64,000 nucleotides of DNA from an uncultured Fidelibacterota bacterium (GCA_902562835.1 CACEUX010000006.1:1-64000), one strand, 5' to 3'; counted from the stretch's first letter, positions 35,568 through 46,164 are shown. The notes: generated from the letters alone by a model not told the origin. Translations and numbers: made by a program.

Positions 35568-37494
35568 ATATTTACCAAATATTAATAGCCCGAAAGACAT
35601 CCGTAATTTTTCTAGTAAAGAACTACAAGAGCTTTGTGGTGAATTAAGGTCTCATACGATAGAAACAATTACAGAGATTGGTGGACACTTAGCTCCAACC
35701 TTAGGAGTAATAGAATTAACAGTGGCTCTGCATTATGTATTTAATACTCCTAAAGATAAATTGGTATGGGACGTAGGGCATCAAGGCTACGCACATAAAT
35801 TACTTACAGGTAGATTTAAAGAATTTCCTACAATACGGCAATTCAAAGGTCTAAGTGGATTTTTAAAGCGTTCAGAAAGTGATTATGATGTTATTGGCGC
35901 AGGTCATGCTTCCACCTCTATTTCTGCGGGACTTGGCATTGCGGAAGCAAGACGACAACTGAATGAAGATTATAGGGTTGCATCTATTATTGGGGATGGA
36001 TCTATGACCGGTGGGTTAGCTTTTGAAGGAATAAATAATGCGGGGCATTTAGGAAAACAGTTTCTTGTCATACTAAATGATAATGAAATGTCTATCAGCC
36101 CAAATGTTGGCGCCCTTTCATCTTACTTCACTAGGTTGATATCTAATCCACTTTACAATAGGGTTCGGAATGAATTTTGGGATTTAACTGGAAGATTACC
36201 AATAGCAAAAAGTCAAACCAGAACACTTATTAAAAAAGTTGAAGAGAGTCTGAAAGGTTTGATTGTTCCAGGGATTTTATTTGACGAATTGGGTTTTCGT
36301 TATTTCGGCCCAATAGACGGACATGATTTGAATATGGTTATTAGCACATTGGAAAATATTAAAGACATACAAAAGCCTGTGCTATTACATATTTTGACCA
36401 AAAAAGGTAAAGGCATGGTCTCTTTAAATATGAAAAATCGTGAATACCATGAAGATGCTATAAAATTCCATGCGGTAAAACCTAATGGTAAGGCAGCTGT
36501 TCCTGAAAAGATTGAAAGTAAAGTAATAAAAGAAAAACCAGTACCTAGCTTTCAAGATGTTTTTGGAAAATTATCTTGTGAAATAGCAAGAAATAGAAAT
36601 GATACAGTATGTATCACAGCTGCAATGCGTGAAGGAACGGGTCTTGTGACATATTCTAAGGAATTCCCAGATAGGTATTATGATGTTGGAATTGCTGAGG
36701 GTCATGGAGTTACTTTTGCCTCTGGTCTAGCTGCTCAAGGAGTTCGTCCTATTGCAGCAATATATTCCACATTCCTTCAAAGAGCATACGATCATATTAT
36801 CCATGATTGTGCTATTCAGCACCTTCCAGTTATCTTTTGCATGGACCGTTCTGGTATAGCAGGAGAGGATGGCCCCACCCATCATGGCTCCTTAGATATA
36901 GCCTATTTACGTTGTGTGCAAGATATGATTGTAACTGCGCCTAAAAATGGTAATGAGTTCCGGCATTTACTTTATACTGCATTGAACATTAATGATAAGC
37001 CGTTTTCAATACGATATCCCAAAGCAAGCGCTGTACTATTTGATGAACCCGGGCAGATGGAGCTTTTACCCATAGGTTCATGGGAAACATGCAAACAAGG
37101 TTCAGATATTGTAATTTTAGCGGTTGGACCTATGGTCTACAAAGCACTTGACGTAGCAAAGAAGATGAATGATGTTGGCGTTAGTGTTGAAGTCGTGAAT
37201 TGTAGATTTATTAAACCCATGGATATTGCCTGTCTTGAAAATATTAGATCAAGATTCTCTAAGATTGTTACTATAGAAGAAGGAATCATAAATGGCGGTT
37301 TTGGAGATGGTGTATCTGGTTGGTTATTAGAGGCTGGTTTTTCTGGTAGATTAAAACGTCTTGGGTTACCTGATACATTTGTTGAACATGGATCGAGAGA
37401 TCAAATACTGAGCATACTGGGCCTTGATAGTGATGGACTATTAAAAGCCATACAAGATATGGTTGATGATAAAAAGGAAGTCCATAATTTCTAA
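35557..37494 (+). CDS. dxs: 1-deoxy-D-xylulose-5-phosphate synthase
   Basis: A thiamine-diphosphate enzyme condensing pyruvate and glyceraldehyde 3-phosphate, first step of the MEP pathway. Motifs are VWDVGHQGYAHKLLTGR, GAGHASTSISAGLG, the ThDP site GDGSMTGGLAFEGINNAG, and MDRSGIAGEDGPTHHGSLDIAYLR in the pyrimidine domain. Its 645 residues are typical. It overlaps pdxT by 11 bases and ends the six-gene run that also has ispH. Confidence 0.96.
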   Translation: MSLKYLPNINSPKDIRNFSSKELQELCGELRSHTIETITEIGGHLAPTLGVIELTVALHYVFNTPKDKLVWDVGHQGYAHKLLTGRFKEFPTIRQFKGLSGFLKRSESDYDVIGAGHASTSISAGLGIAEARRQLNEDYRVASIIGDGSMTGGLAFEGINNAGHLGKQFLVILNDNEMSISPNVGALSSYFTRLISNPLYNRVRNEFWDLTGRLPIAKSQTRTLIKKVEESLKGLIVPGILFDELGFRYFGPIDGHDLNMVISTLENIKDIQKPVLLHILTKKGKGMVSLNMKNREYHEDAIKFHAVKPNGKAAVPEKIESKVIKEKPVPSFQDVFGKLSCEIARNRNDTVCITAAMREGTGLVTYSKEFPDRYYDVGIAEGHGVTFASGLAAQGVRPIAAIYSTFLQRAYDHIIHDCAIQHLPVIFCMDRSGIAGEDGPTHHGSLDIAYLRCVQDMIVTAPKNGNEFRHLLYTALNINDKPFSIRYPKASAVLFDEPGQMELLPIGSWETCKQGSDIVILAVGPMVYKALDVAKKMNDVGVSVEVVNCRFIKPMDIACLENIRSRFSKIVTIEEGIINGGFGDGVSGWLLEAGFSGRLKRLGLPDTFVEHGSRDQILSILGLDSDGLLKAIQDMVDDKKEVHNF

Positions 37495-37559
37495 TAAAAT
37501 ATTCCAATTAATGAAAATATTTTAATGATTGCCTTAATTAAATCATAAAAAGTTAAATA

Positions 37560-39218
37560 ATGGACGATCAATTAGACTTATTTAATGAATCACTGGAATT
37601 ATGGGATAAGGAAATAAAATCCAATAATTCTAGAGAGGCTGATTTTGATACTCTATCTGGTGTAAAACAAAAACCATGCTATTTCCCAGAGAATCCGGAT
37701 AATAATTATATAGATAATATAGGATTCCCAGGTCAATTCCCTTTTACCAGAGGTATTCATTCTAATTTATATCGTGGTAGACTTTGGACAATGCGCCAAT
37801 TTGCTGGATTTGGGACACCTGAAGAGACAAATGAGAGATTTAAAAATCTATTAAAAAAAGGGCAAACCGGTCTTTCTGTAGCTTACGATATGCCAACACT
37901 AATGGGCTACGACCCAGACCATAGTTTTTCCAAAGGTGAGGTTGGGAAATGTGGAGTTAGTGTTTTTTCATTATCTGAAATGGAAAAGTTGTTCCAAGGA
38001 ATAAACCTTGGAGAGATTTCTGTATCCCAAACTATAAATGGTCCTGCAATTATTTTACTGGCCTTTTATATTGCCGCTGCAGAAAAACAAGGGGTGCGCT
38101 TAGAACAACTAAAAGGAACTTTACAAAACGATATCCTAAAAGAATTCACAGCTCAAAAGGAGTGGATATTTCCACCAAAGTCATCAATGCGAATAATTAC
38201 AGATATGTTAAAATATTGTACAAGGTCCATGCCAAATTATAATACAATCTCTATAAGTGGTTATCATATTCGTGAAGCGGGGTCAACAGCTGCTCAAGAA
38301 TTAGCCTTTACATTAGCAGACGGTTTTTGCTATATAGAACATGGTATAAAAGCTGGATTAAATATTGATGATTTTGCTCCAAGACTTTCATTCTTTTTTA
38401 ATTCACATTTAGACTTTTTTGAAGAGATAGCAAAATTTAGAGCTGCTCGTCGAATATGGGCAAAGCATCTAAGATTTAAATATGGTGCTAAAGATCAAAA
38501 GTCTTGGAAATTACGTTTTCATACGCAAACTGCAGGATGTAGTTTGACAGCTCAACAACCAGAAAATAATATTGCAAGGACAGGGTTCCAAGCGCTAGCA
38601 GGTGTTCTCGGAGGCACCCAAAGTTTACATACAAACTCAATGGATGAAACATTAGCATTACCAACAGAAAAAGCTGCTGAAATAGCATTACGTACACAAC
38701 AATTGATTGCTTATGAAACTGGTGTTTCAAATGTGGTGGATCCGCTAGGCGGTTCGTGGTATATCGAAAAATTGACAGATGATATCGAGCAGAAAGCAGA
38801 AGAATATTTTTCAGAAATAGAGGCGCTTGGTGGTGTCGTTACCGCTATTGAACAAGGGTTTTTCCAGAGAGAAATCGCTAAATCGGCCTCTGATTACCAG
38901 AATAAAGTAGATGAAGGAAAAAGAATTGTAGTTGGAGTAAATAAGTTTGTTAAAGACAATGAGGAAATAGATATTCCGATTTTAGAGATTGGTTCGGAAG
39001 CTGGACAAGATCAACTTAAAAAGCTATCAGAGTTAAAAAAGGATAGAAATAATAAAAATGTTGAAGATGCAATTTCAAAAATAAGGAAAGCCTGCAAAGA
39101 GGAGACTAATTTGATGTATCCTATTATTGATGCAGCTAAAAAATATGTTACCCTCGGTGAAATCGTTCTTGCTCTAAAGGGTGAATTCGGAGAATGGCAG
39201 GAATCAGCAGTTTTCTAA
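37560..39218 (+). CDS. Methylmalonyl-CoA mutase large (catalytic) subunit, no B12 domain
   Basis: A 552-residue (beta/alpha)8 barrel of the adenosylcobalamin-dependent acyl-CoA mutases. Motifs are [46 protein letters not shown], the substrate-site [23 protein letters not shown] (His about 236) and [25 protein letters not shown]. The chain ends where the C-terminal cobalamin-binding domain (DxHxxG) would begin in full-length enzymes, so a separate small subunit must be encoded elsewhere. Methylmalonyl-CoA is the likely substrate, but other mutases of the family (isobutyryl, ethylmalonyl) cannot be ruled out. Confidence 0.9.
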   Translation: MDDQLDLFNESLELWDKEIKSNNSREADFDTLSGVKQKPCYFPENPDNNYIDNIGFPGQFPFTRGIHSNLYRGRLWTMRQFAGFGTPEETNERFKNLLKKGQTGLSVAYDMPTLMGYDPDHSFSKGEVGKCGVSVFSLSEMEKLFQGINLGEISVSQTINGPAIILLAFYIAAAEKQGVRLEQLKGTLQNDILKEFTAQKEWIFPPKSSMRIITDMLKYCTRSMPNYNTISISGYHIREAGSTAAQELAFTLADGFCYIEHGIKAGLNIDDFAPRLSFFFNSHLDFFEEIAKFRAARRIWAKHLRFKYGAKDQKSWKLRFHTQTAGCSLTAQQPENNIARTGFQALAGVLGGTQSLHTNSMDETLALPTEKAAEIALRTQQLIAYETGVSNVVDPLGGSWYIEKLTDDIEQKAEEYFSEIEALGGVVTAIEQGFFQREIAKSASDYQNKVDEGKRIVVGVNKFVKDNEEIDIPILEIGSEAGQDQLKKLSELKKDRNNKNVEDAISKIRKACKEETNLMYPIIDAAKKYVTLGEIVLALKGEFGEWQESAVF

Positions 39219-39323
39219 TTCCTCTGATAATAATTCTTATAAGATTTGATATTATGTTAATTTTTAATTCATATTTTGAATGAAATTGATTAAAAGCCTC
39301 TACATTTTTTAGGAGATAAAATA

Positions 39324-40388
39324 GTGGAACGAAAAATAGTGCATGTAATTGGGACTGGTACAATTGGTGAACCCCTTATAGGCCTTTTATGTGATTATAA
39401 AGATCAGTTGGGAATTGATGAAATTACTTTCCACAAAAATTCAGCATTAAAAAATGATAGGTCCAAGGTCTACGATCTTTTAAAGCGAGGAGCTCGACTT
39501 TCAGTAGATAAAGGCAAAGAACACGAATTTAAGAAACTTGGAATGGATCCTGATTTTGAAGCAGAGGAATCAATTAAACATGCCTCAGTTGTTATTGATT
39601 GCACCCCTAGAGGAATAGGTCAATCAAACAAATTAAATTATTATGAAAAATTTACCGATAATGTTAGAGGGTTTTTAGCTCAAGGGAGTGAAGATGGGTT
39701 TGGTAAAAAATATGCTCATGGTATTAATGACATTGCATTAGATACAAATGATCAGTTTATTCAGGTCGTTTCTTGTAATACCCATAATATGGCATGCATA
39801 ACAAAGACATTAGCCCTAGATATTAATCCTGATAATTTATTGGAGGGGAAATATGTGTGTGTCCGTAGAGCTAATGATCTCAGTCAGAAAGATGACTTCA
39901 TTCCATCGCCAAAAGTTGGTACACATAATTATGAAAACTATGGGTCTCACCATGCAGCAGATGCGGCTGGCCTTTTTTCAACATTGGGGATGGATCTTAA
40001 CCTGTTTTCTTCTGCCATGAAAATTAATAGTCAATATATGCACGTATTATGGTTCAACCTTAAAGTAAAAGAGCCTATATCTCTAAATGATGTTAAGGAA
40101 AAATTGCATAATAATAAGCATGTAGCTCTAACAACTAAAGATTTAACCAGTACTGTATTTTCTTTCGGGCGAGACCATGGCCATTACGGAAGAATAATGA
40201 ATCAGACGGTAGTTGTAGAACAATCATTGCATATACGCAATGAGCATGAGATATCTGGATTTTGTTTTACTCCACAGGATGGAAACTCAATTTTTAGTTC
40301 TATCGCTGCAGCAGAGTGGATGCTTTATCCTCACTCTTATGAAGATAAAATCCAATGTTTATCACATTTATTTTTTAATATTATCTAA
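39324..40388 (+). CDS. Type II (archaeal-type) glyceraldehyde-3-phosphate dehydrogenase-like protein
   Basis: A 354-residue NAD(P) enzyme. A Rossmann start (VIGTGTIGEPLIGLL) is followed by VVIDCTPRGIGQSN, the catalytic-Cys segment VVSCNTHN (C151), VRRANDLSQKD and a catalytic-His segment YGSHHAADA, an order matching archaeal GAPDH (gap type II) rather than the usual bacterial GapA (SCTTNC). The start is GTG 39324 with AGGAG eight bases upstream. It stands alone between 105- and 133-base gaps. It may act in glycolysis/gluconeogenesis or have another aldehyde substrate; divergence from the archaeal form leaves this open. Confidence 0.7.
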   Translation: MERKIVHVIGTGTIGEPLIGLLCDYKDQLGIDEITFHKNSALKNDRSKVYDLLKRGARLSVDKGKEHEFKKLGMDPDFEAEESIKHASVVIDCTPRGIGQSNKLNYYEKFTDNVRGFLAQGSEDGFGKKYAHGINDIALDTNDQFIQVVSCNTHNMACITKTLALDINPDNLLEGKYVCVRRANDLSQKDDFIPSPKVGTHNYENYGSHHAADAAGLFSTLGMDLNLFSSAMKINSQYMHVLWFNLKVKEPISLNDVKEKLHNNKHVALTTKDLTSTVFSFGRDHGHYGRIMNQTVVVEQSLHIRNEHEISGFCFTPQDGNSIFSSIAAAEWMLYPHSYEDKIQCLSHLFFNII

Positions 40389-40521
40389 TCAAAAATAGCA
40401 GACAGTAATCTTAAGTATCTATTTGAAACTCATACTGTTTGAAGACTTTTTCTTAGAATTCCTATTTTTGTTTAAGAAATATATTCACCTAAATCGCTCA
40501 GAACCTGAATAACCACAAAAA
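40389..40521. other. Intergenic region before tilS
   Basis: An AT-rich 133-base gap that should carry the promoter of the tilS-hpt-ftsH-folP-cdaA run. I see no convincing terminator hairpin, tRNA or riboswitch in it. Confidence 0.3.
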
Positions 40522-41889
40522 TTGAAAAAACTCTCGATTCAAAGTGACCCCTTTTTTAATGATTTTCAAGATAAATTAATTCAGTTTAACTCTTTATCTA
40601 GAGGAGATAAACTGGTAGTAGCAGTATCAGGTGGTCTTGATTCAGTTACCTTGCTGATACTTTTGAGCGTCATTGATGATTATAATATTGTTGTTGCTCA
40701 TGTGGACCATCAGCTAAGAACAGATAGCATAATAGATCAAAATTTTGTTAGAAAATTAAGTGTTAATTTAAATTTTCCATTCTTTTCAAAAACATTAGAT
40801 TCAAAGAAACGTGATAAAAAACTTAGTATTGAAGAGTGGGGAAGATTAGAACGTTATTCATTTTTCAATAGTATTTTGAACAAGACCAAAAGTAAATGGA
40901 TAATGACAGCTCATCATGCGAATGACCAAGTTGAAACATTATTAATGAACTTAGAGCGTCAAACTGGCGTAGCTGGACTAAGAGGGATTGCAAAGGAGCG
41001 CAATAAAATATTACGTCCTATGTTAGATTTTTCAAAAAATGAGATAATCAAATTTTCAAAGAGGATTGGATATGAATATCGTGAGGACCCATCAAATACG
41101 GATACAACTATTCCAAGAAACTTCTTACGTCACAAAATAATAAAACAATGGGAAGATAAAGCACCAAGAATTATCCCAGGTATAAGAGGGTCTATTGAAC
41201 ATTTTAATGAATGGAAAATTGCCCTTGATTTCATGATTAATACCCATCTTAAGCCTAGGGTAGTTGAGGAAAAAAACAATATAATTATTCACTCGAGAAT
41301 TATTTCTAAGTCACCAAAAATGGTAATAGTCAGATTAGTACAATTATTGACCGATTATCAAAATGAACTCTGGTCAAAACATCAGATACAAATGTTAAAT
41401 CAATTTATTAGAAATAAAACTACTGGTGGGTTACATACTTTACATAATGGATGGAGGATCCTCCATGATAGAGGAAACCTCATTTTAAACAGAAAGCCTA
41501 AAAAAAATGTAATTGAATCAGTTAATCTTTATCCAAATGATCCTGTATTTTATGGGGATTATAAGTATGAATTAGTAGTTAATGATGCTGATGAAAAGCA
41601 ATTAAAAGATGCTGAGTCTGTCGATTGGTCAAAGTTAAAGAATAAGAAACTCAAACTTCGCACATGGAAAAAAGGAGATTCATTTCAACCATTGGGCATG
41701 AAAGGGCATCAAAAAATCAGTGATTTTCTTATTAATGAAAAGGTAGACCTAATATCAAAAGAATCACAAAGTGTATTGACTGCAGATGGGAAGATTGTTT
41801 GGGTTTGTGGAAAAAGAATCTCTAATTCAGTTAAGCTAACAAAAGATACTATGCATACTGCCTTCCTCAAAAGAGATTCCATTTACTAA
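40522..41889 (+). CDS. tilS: tRNA(Ile)-lysidine synthase
   Basis: This enzyme converts C34 of the CAU-anticodon tRNA-Ile to lysidine, changing its specificity from Met to Ile. The N-type ATP pyrophosphatase P-loop is AVSGGLDSVTLL (SGGLDS at 36-41), with AHVDHQLR, MTAHHANDQVET and NFLRHKII downstream. The C-terminal ~100 residues contain the TilS_C domain (LRTWKKGDSFQPLGMKGHQKISDFLI). The start is TTG 40522. It overlaps hpt by one base, the classical tilS-hpt-ftsH order. Confidence 0.95.
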   Translation: MKKLSIQSDPFFNDFQDKLIQFNSLSRGDKLVVAVSGGLDSVTLLILLSVIDDYNIVVAHVDHQLRTDSIIDQNFVRKLSVNLNFPFFSKTLDSKKRDKKLSIEEWGRLERYSFFNSILNKTKSKWIMTAHHANDQVETLLMNLERQTGVAGLRGIAKERNKILRPMLDFSKNEIIKFSKRIGYEYREDPSNTDTTIPRNFLRHKIIKQWEDKAPRIIPGIRGSIEHFNEWKIALDFMINTHLKPRVVEEKNNIIIHSRIISKSPKMVIVRLVQLLTDYQNELWSKHQIQMLNQFIRNKTTGGLHTLHNGWRILHDRGNLILNRKPKKNVIESVNLYPNDPVFYGDYKYELVVNDADEKQLKDAESVDWSKLKNKKLKLRTWKKGDSFQPLGMKGHQKISDFLINEKVDLISKESQSVLTADGKIVWVCGKRISNSVKLTKDTMHTAFLKRDSIY

Positions 41890-42413
41890 TGAGAAATATT
41901 ACTGATAATTTGGAGTTGCTTTACTCTGCATCAGAGATAAGGAAAAGAATAAAAACGTTGGGTGCATTAATATCAAAAAAATACGATAAAAAGGATCCCA
42001 TTTTTATTGGTGTTTTAAATGGTAGTTTTATTTTTATGGCAGACCTCTTAAGATCTATATCAATTGAATGTGAAATGGATTTTATTAAAGTTCGTAGTTA
42101 CTCAGGTCAAAAATCTTCTGGTACAATCCAATTATTAAAAGATATCTCAGCTGATGTAAAGGATAGAGATATAATTCTTGTCGAGGATATAATAGATACA
42201 GGCCTCACAATCAAATTTCTACGTAACAGGTTGTTTGGCTCGTCACCAAAATCTATTGCAATTGCAACACTATTATTCAAGCCAAGCGTGGCAGAAATTG
42301 ATTTTGATATAGATTATATAGGGTTTGAAATTCCCCAAGAATATGTTGTAGGATATGGGCTAGATTATGAGCAAAAATTAAGACACTTGGACGGTCTGTA
42401 TTGTATAAAATAA
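41889..42413 (+). CDS. hpt: Hypoxanthine phosphoribosyltransferase
   Basis: A purine-salvage enzyme of 174 residues that joins hypoxanthine or guanine to PRPP. The PRPP-binding loop is VEDIIDTGLT (about 98-107), preceded by GVLNGSFIFMADLLR and the flexible loop VRSYSGQKSSG. The purine-contact region DYIGFEIPQEYVVGYGLDY is also present. The position between tilS and ftsH is widely conserved and supports the call. Confidence 0.96.
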   Translation: MRNITDNLELLYSASEIRKRIKTLGALISKKYDKKDPIFIGVLNGSFIFMADLLRSISIECEMDFIKVRSYSGQKSSGTIQLLKDISADVKDRDIILVEDIIDTGLTIKFLRNRLFGSSPKSIAIATLLFKPSVAEIDFDIDYIGFEIPQEYVVGYGLDYEQKLRHLDGLYCIK

Positions 42414-42435
42414 AATTGATTAGTTAAAGAGAGAT

Positions 42436-44535
42436 ATGTCAAATAATAAAAAACAAAAAAAAGAGACAGGTAAGCCAACTCAAAATAAACAAAATGATAA
42501 TTTTGATTGGCAAAGAGCAGGGAAAACTAGTTTTATCTGGTTAATCATTATTTTCAGTGCAATTTATATTTCAGGGCTCCTCACAGACGCTGGGAAAAAA
42601 GAGATAGAGATAGAATACACTCAGTACAGAAAATATCTAGATAATGGGGATATCCAGAAAGCTGTAATTATGGGTGATGTGTTTCATGGAGAATTTAAGA
42701 CTCCGCAGTCAATTCAGTTACCTATTGGAACGCAATTGAATGATATCACACATTTTAAGCTAACATTACCCTTCATTGATAGAGAAAATACAAATGAGTG
42801 GGATGCTGCCGGTTTAGAATATACCTTTAAAGAAAGAACAATTGACTGGACAGGGTATCTTCTAAATATGCTCCCTTGGATATTACTACTTGGGTTTTGG
42901 TTCTTTATGATTAGAAGAATGCAGGGAGGAGCTGGTGGCGTTGGTGGAATTTTTAAGTTTGGAAAAAGTAGAGCTGCCCTATGGACATCAGATCAGCCGC
43001 GCGTTACTTTTAAAGATGTAGCTGGTTGTGAAGAAGCAAAAGAAGAACTAAAAGAGGTGATTGACTTCTTAAAAAATCCAAAACGTTTTCAAAAGTTAGG
43101 TGCCACTGTACCTAAAGGAGCTCTGTTAGTAGGGCCCCCAGGCACAGGAAAAACATTGCTTGCAAGAGCTATCGCAGGTGAAGCTGCAGTTCCATTCTAT
43201 AGTCTGAGTGGTGCTGATTTTGTCGAAATGTTCGTTGGTGTTGGAGCTTCTCGTGTAAGAGATCTTTTTGAACAAGCGAAAAAGAGCTCACCATGTATAG
43301 TGTTTATTGATGAGATGGACGCAGTTGGTCGACAAAGAGGAGCAGGAATAGGCGGAGGACATGATGAAAGAGAACAAACATTAAATGCCCTTTTAGTTGA
43401 AATGGATGGATTTGATAATACTCAAAATGTTATAGTTATAGCAGCTACTAATCGTCCAGATGTTCTTGATCCTGCATTATTGAGACCAGGCAGATTTGAT
43501 AGACAAATTGTAGTTGATGTGCCAGATATAAAAGGTCGTCTAGGAATCCTTAAGGTCCATACTAAAAAAGTTGTAATTAATCACAGAAAAGTAGATTTAG
43601 AATCAATTGCAAAAGGAACACCGGGGATGGTCGGTGCAGACATTGCCAATATCGTAAATGAAGCCGCTTTACTTGCAGCTAGGAAACGAAAAAGATCCAT
43701 AGATATGGATGATTTTGAAGAAGCAAAAGATAAAGTTATGATGGGTGTCCAGAGAAAAAGTATGATTCTTTCAGATGAAGAAAAAGAAGTCACTGCCTAC
43801 CATGAGGCAGGGCATGCCTTGGTAGCGATAAAAACTAAAGGTGCTGACCCCGTTCATAAAATCACTATTATTCCTCGTGGACGTGCACTGGGTGTCACCA
43901 TGCAACTGCCAATGGATGAAAAACATGGCTATACAAGAAATTATGTTGAAGGTAGATTGGCGATTCTAATGGGTGGAAGAAGTGCCGAAATGCTCATTTT
44001 TGACCAAATGACGACAGGAGCTGGGAATGATATTGAACAGGCAACCCAAATAGCAAGAAAAATGGTAACAGAATGGGGGATGAGTGATTTACTCGGCCCT
44101 ATGACATTTGGAAAGAAAAATGAAGAGGTCTTTTTAGGGCGTGAGATACAGTCTAGCCGAGATTACAGTGAGGTTACAGCTAGAATGATTGATGAAGAAA
44201 TATCTAGGATTGTCAGAGATTCGCAGAGGTTGGCTGATGAAATTCTTCGCAAGGATATTGAAATATTACACCGTATGGCAAAAGAACTACTAAAGTATGA
44301 AACAATCGATGCAAATGATTTGGGGAAAATCATTAAAGGTGAAAAGTTGACCAGGCCTCTTAATGATAAATCAGGGGCTAAAAAACAGAGAAGGCCAAGA
44401 CGTCGTTATCAGCGTAAAACAAGTACTAGTAATGGTGCAAATGGTAGTTCTGTGAATGTTAAAAATAAATCAAATCAAAAAGATGTAAAGTCAAAAACAT
44501 CTAATAAGATAAAACAAGTAGGAGCTAAATCCTGA
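42436..44535 (+). CDS. ftsH: ATP-dependent zinc metalloprotease FtsH
   Basis: An inner-membrane AAA protease that degrades damaged membrane proteins and regulators. Two membrane helices (about 32-50 and 138-158) flank a periplasmic domain. The AAA module has Walker A GPPGTGKT (about 232), Walker [13 protein letters not shown] and the [24 protein letters not shown]. The zinc motif is HEAGH (about 456). At 699 residues it is slightly long because of a very basic tail ([13 protein letters not shown], then a Lys/Ser/Asn-rich stretch). Confidence 0.97.
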   Translation: MSNNKKQKKETGKPTQNKQNDNFDWQRAGKTSFIWLIIIFSAIYISGLLTDAGKKEIEIEYTQYRKYLDNGDIQKAVIMGDVFHGEFKTPQSIQLPIGTQLNDITHFKLTLPFIDRENTNEWDAAGLEYTFKERTIDWTGYLLNMLPWILLLGFWFFMIRRMQGGAGGVGGIFKFGKSRAALWTSDQPRVTFKDVAGCEEAKEELKEVIDFLKNPKRFQKLGATVPKGALLVGPPGTGKTLLARAIAGEAAVPFYSLSGADFVEMFVGVGASRVRDLFEQAKKSSPCIVFIDEMDAVGRQRGAGIGGGHDEREQTLNALLVEMDGFDNTQNVIVIAATNRPDVLDPALLRPGRFDRQIVVDVPDIKGRLGILKVHTKKVVINHRKVDLESIAKGTPGMVGADIANIVNEAALLAARKRKRSIDMDDFEEAKDKVMMGVQRKSMILSDEEKEVTAYHEAGHALVAIKTKGADPVHKITIIPRGRALGVTMQLPMDEKHGYTRNYVEGRLAILMGGRSAEMLIFDQMTTGAGNDIEQATQIARKMVTEWGMSDLLGPMTFGKKNEEVFLGREIQSSRDYSEVTARMIDEEISRIVRDSQRLADEILRKDIEILHRMAKELLKYETIDANDLGKIIKGEKLTRPLNDKSGAKKQRRPRRRYQRKTSTSNGANGSSVNVKNKSNQKDVKSKTSNKIKQVGAKS

Positions 44536-44536
44536 C

Positions 44537-45391
44537 TTGAGTCAGTCTCCCCGGTTAAGCTCATTTCGTAATTGGTGTCAAAATACAGAACGGGACACAC
44601 TAGTTATGGGAATATTAAATGTCACCCCAGACTCATTTAGTGATGGAGGTGAGTTTTATAGTCAAAAGCAAGCTATTCGGCATGCGACCCAATTAATTAA
44701 TAATGGTGTGGATATTATAGATGTGGGAGGTGAATCATCTAGGCCAGGTGCAGATGAAGTATCTGAAAAAGAAGAATTAAATAGAACAATACCTGTAATT
44801 CAAAAAATACGATCTATTTCATCAGATATTCTAATTTCAATTGATACCACCAAATCCAGAGTTGCCTTGGAGGCAATTCAGTCTGGTGCTGATATCATTA
44901 ATGACATTAGTAGTCTATCTTTTGATTCTAAAATGGCAGATATCGTTAAGGATTTAAGAGTCCCTTTAATTATCATGCACATGCAAGGGATTCCCTCAAA
45001 TATGCAAAATAATCCAACTTACAGGGACCTCATTGAAGACATATCTTTGTTTTTCAAGAGGAAAATAAAGTTTGTTTTGAGTGTCGGAATAGATAAGAAA
45101 CAAATTATTCTTGATCCGGGGATTGGTTTTGGGAAAACAGTTGATAATAATTTTCAAATTATAAATCAATTAAATGAATTTTGTAAACTAGGATTACCTG
45201 TCATGATCGGACCAAGTAGAAAATCATTTATCGGGACTACCCTTGATTTACCAGTTGATGATAGGTTAGAGGGTACTGCTGCTACGGTAGCAGCAGGTAT
45301 TTTGAATGGTGCTCGAATTGTGCGTGTTCATGATGTAAAAGAAATGAAAAGGGTAGTATCTATAGTTGAAAAAATTAGAACAGCAGCATGA
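44537..45391 (+). CDS. folP: Dihydropteroate synthase
   Basis: This folate-pathway enzyme couples p-aminobenzoate to the pterin diphosphate. Motifs are MGILNVTPDSFSDGGEF, DVGGESSRPGA, ISIDTTKS, DPGIGFGKT and GPSRKSFIG, all of the TIM-barrel DHPS family. The start is TTG one base after the ftsH stop. The 284-residue length is typical. It overlaps cdaA by four bases, a neighbour pair seen in several other bacteria. Confidence 0.96.
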   Translation: MSQSPRLSSFRNWCQNTERDTLVMGILNVTPDSFSDGGEFYSQKQAIRHATQLINNGVDIIDVGGESSRPGADEVSEKEELNRTIPVIQKIRSISSDILISIDTTKSRVALEAIQSGADIINDISSLSFDSKMADIVKDLRVPLIIMHMQGIPSNMQNNPTYRDLIEDISLFFKRKIKFVLSVGIDKKQIILDPGIGFGKTVDNNFQIINQLNEFCKLGLPVMIGPSRKSFIGTTLDLPVDDRLEGTAATVAAGILNGARIVRVHDVKEMKRVVSIVEKIRTAA

Positions 45392-46164
45392 CATTCTTTA
45401 AACTAGGATTTTTAACAGTAACTCTTATTGATTTTATTGACATCATACTAGTTACGTGGGTTTTCTTTAAAGTCTATCAATATTTTAAAGATACTAGAGC
45501 AGGTCAAATGTTGATTGGACTTGTGATTCTATTAATATCCTCGTTCATATTTAATTCAATTGGTTTAAGTGCTATGTCGTGGCTAGTTAATCAATTCCAA
45601 ACTGTTTGGGTAGTCGCATTTGTCATTTTATTCCAACCAGAGATACGTCGATTATTAATATATATTGGACAAACTCGATTTTTCCAAAGAATTTTTAGAA
45701 TGGGGACATCGAGATCGTTGGAGGCAATTGTTGAAGCATCGCTTCAACTTTCAGCCAAGAAGTGGGGCGGTCTCATTGTCATTCAAAGAGAAACAGGTCT
45801 ACGCTCTTATAAAGAAGCCGGTATACAATTGAAAGCGGAGGTTTCTACTCCCCTGCTTATGTCAATATTTAATCCAGAATCTCCAATGCACGATGGGGCA
45901 GTCATTTTACAGAATACACTTCTTGAGGCCTCAGGCTGCATCTTACCCCTAACTGAGAGTCAAATGGTATTACCAGAAATGGGAACAAGACACCGCGCTG
46001 CATTAGGCATAACAGAAGAATCTGATGCTATAGTCGTCGTGATTTCAGAAGAACGCGGAACTATCTCTACGGCTGAGAATGGACGGTTTACCAATTTAGA
46101 AATGGATGAAATGAAACTTAGACGCTATCTCAATGAACGGCTTTTTATATCTTCCGGTGATTGA
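45388..46164 (+). CDS. cdaA: Diadenylate cyclase CdaA (c-di-AMP synthase)
   Basis: A 258-residue membrane protein with three N-terminal helices (about 10-30, 40-56, 63-82) and a cytosolic DAC domain. The catalytic DGA (169-171 in SPMHDGAVIL) and RHR (201-203 in GTRHRAALG) motifs are both intact. It would make c-di-AMP, a messenger of osmotic and potassium balance. A CdaR/YbbR partner gene does not follow; prfB does. The ATGA overlap with folP implies coupled translation. Confidence 0.95.
   Translation: MTFFKLGFLTVTLIDFIDIILVTWVFFKVYQYFKDTRAGQMLIGLVILLISSFIFNSIGLSAMSWLVNQFQTVWVVAFVILFQPEIRRLLIYIGQTRFFQRIFRMGTSRSLEAIVEASLQLSAKKWGGLIVIQRETGLRSYKEAGIQLKAEVSTPLLMSIFNPESPMHDGAVILQNTLLEASGCILPLTESQMVLPEMGTRHRAALGITEESDAIVVVISEERGTISTAENGRFTNLEMDEMKLRRYLNERLFISSGD

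Noticed and set aside
37496-37523. AAAATATT / AATATTTT inverted repeat after dxs
   Set aside because: The stem is entirely A/T, would be unstable, and lacks a proper T tract; not convincing as a terminator.
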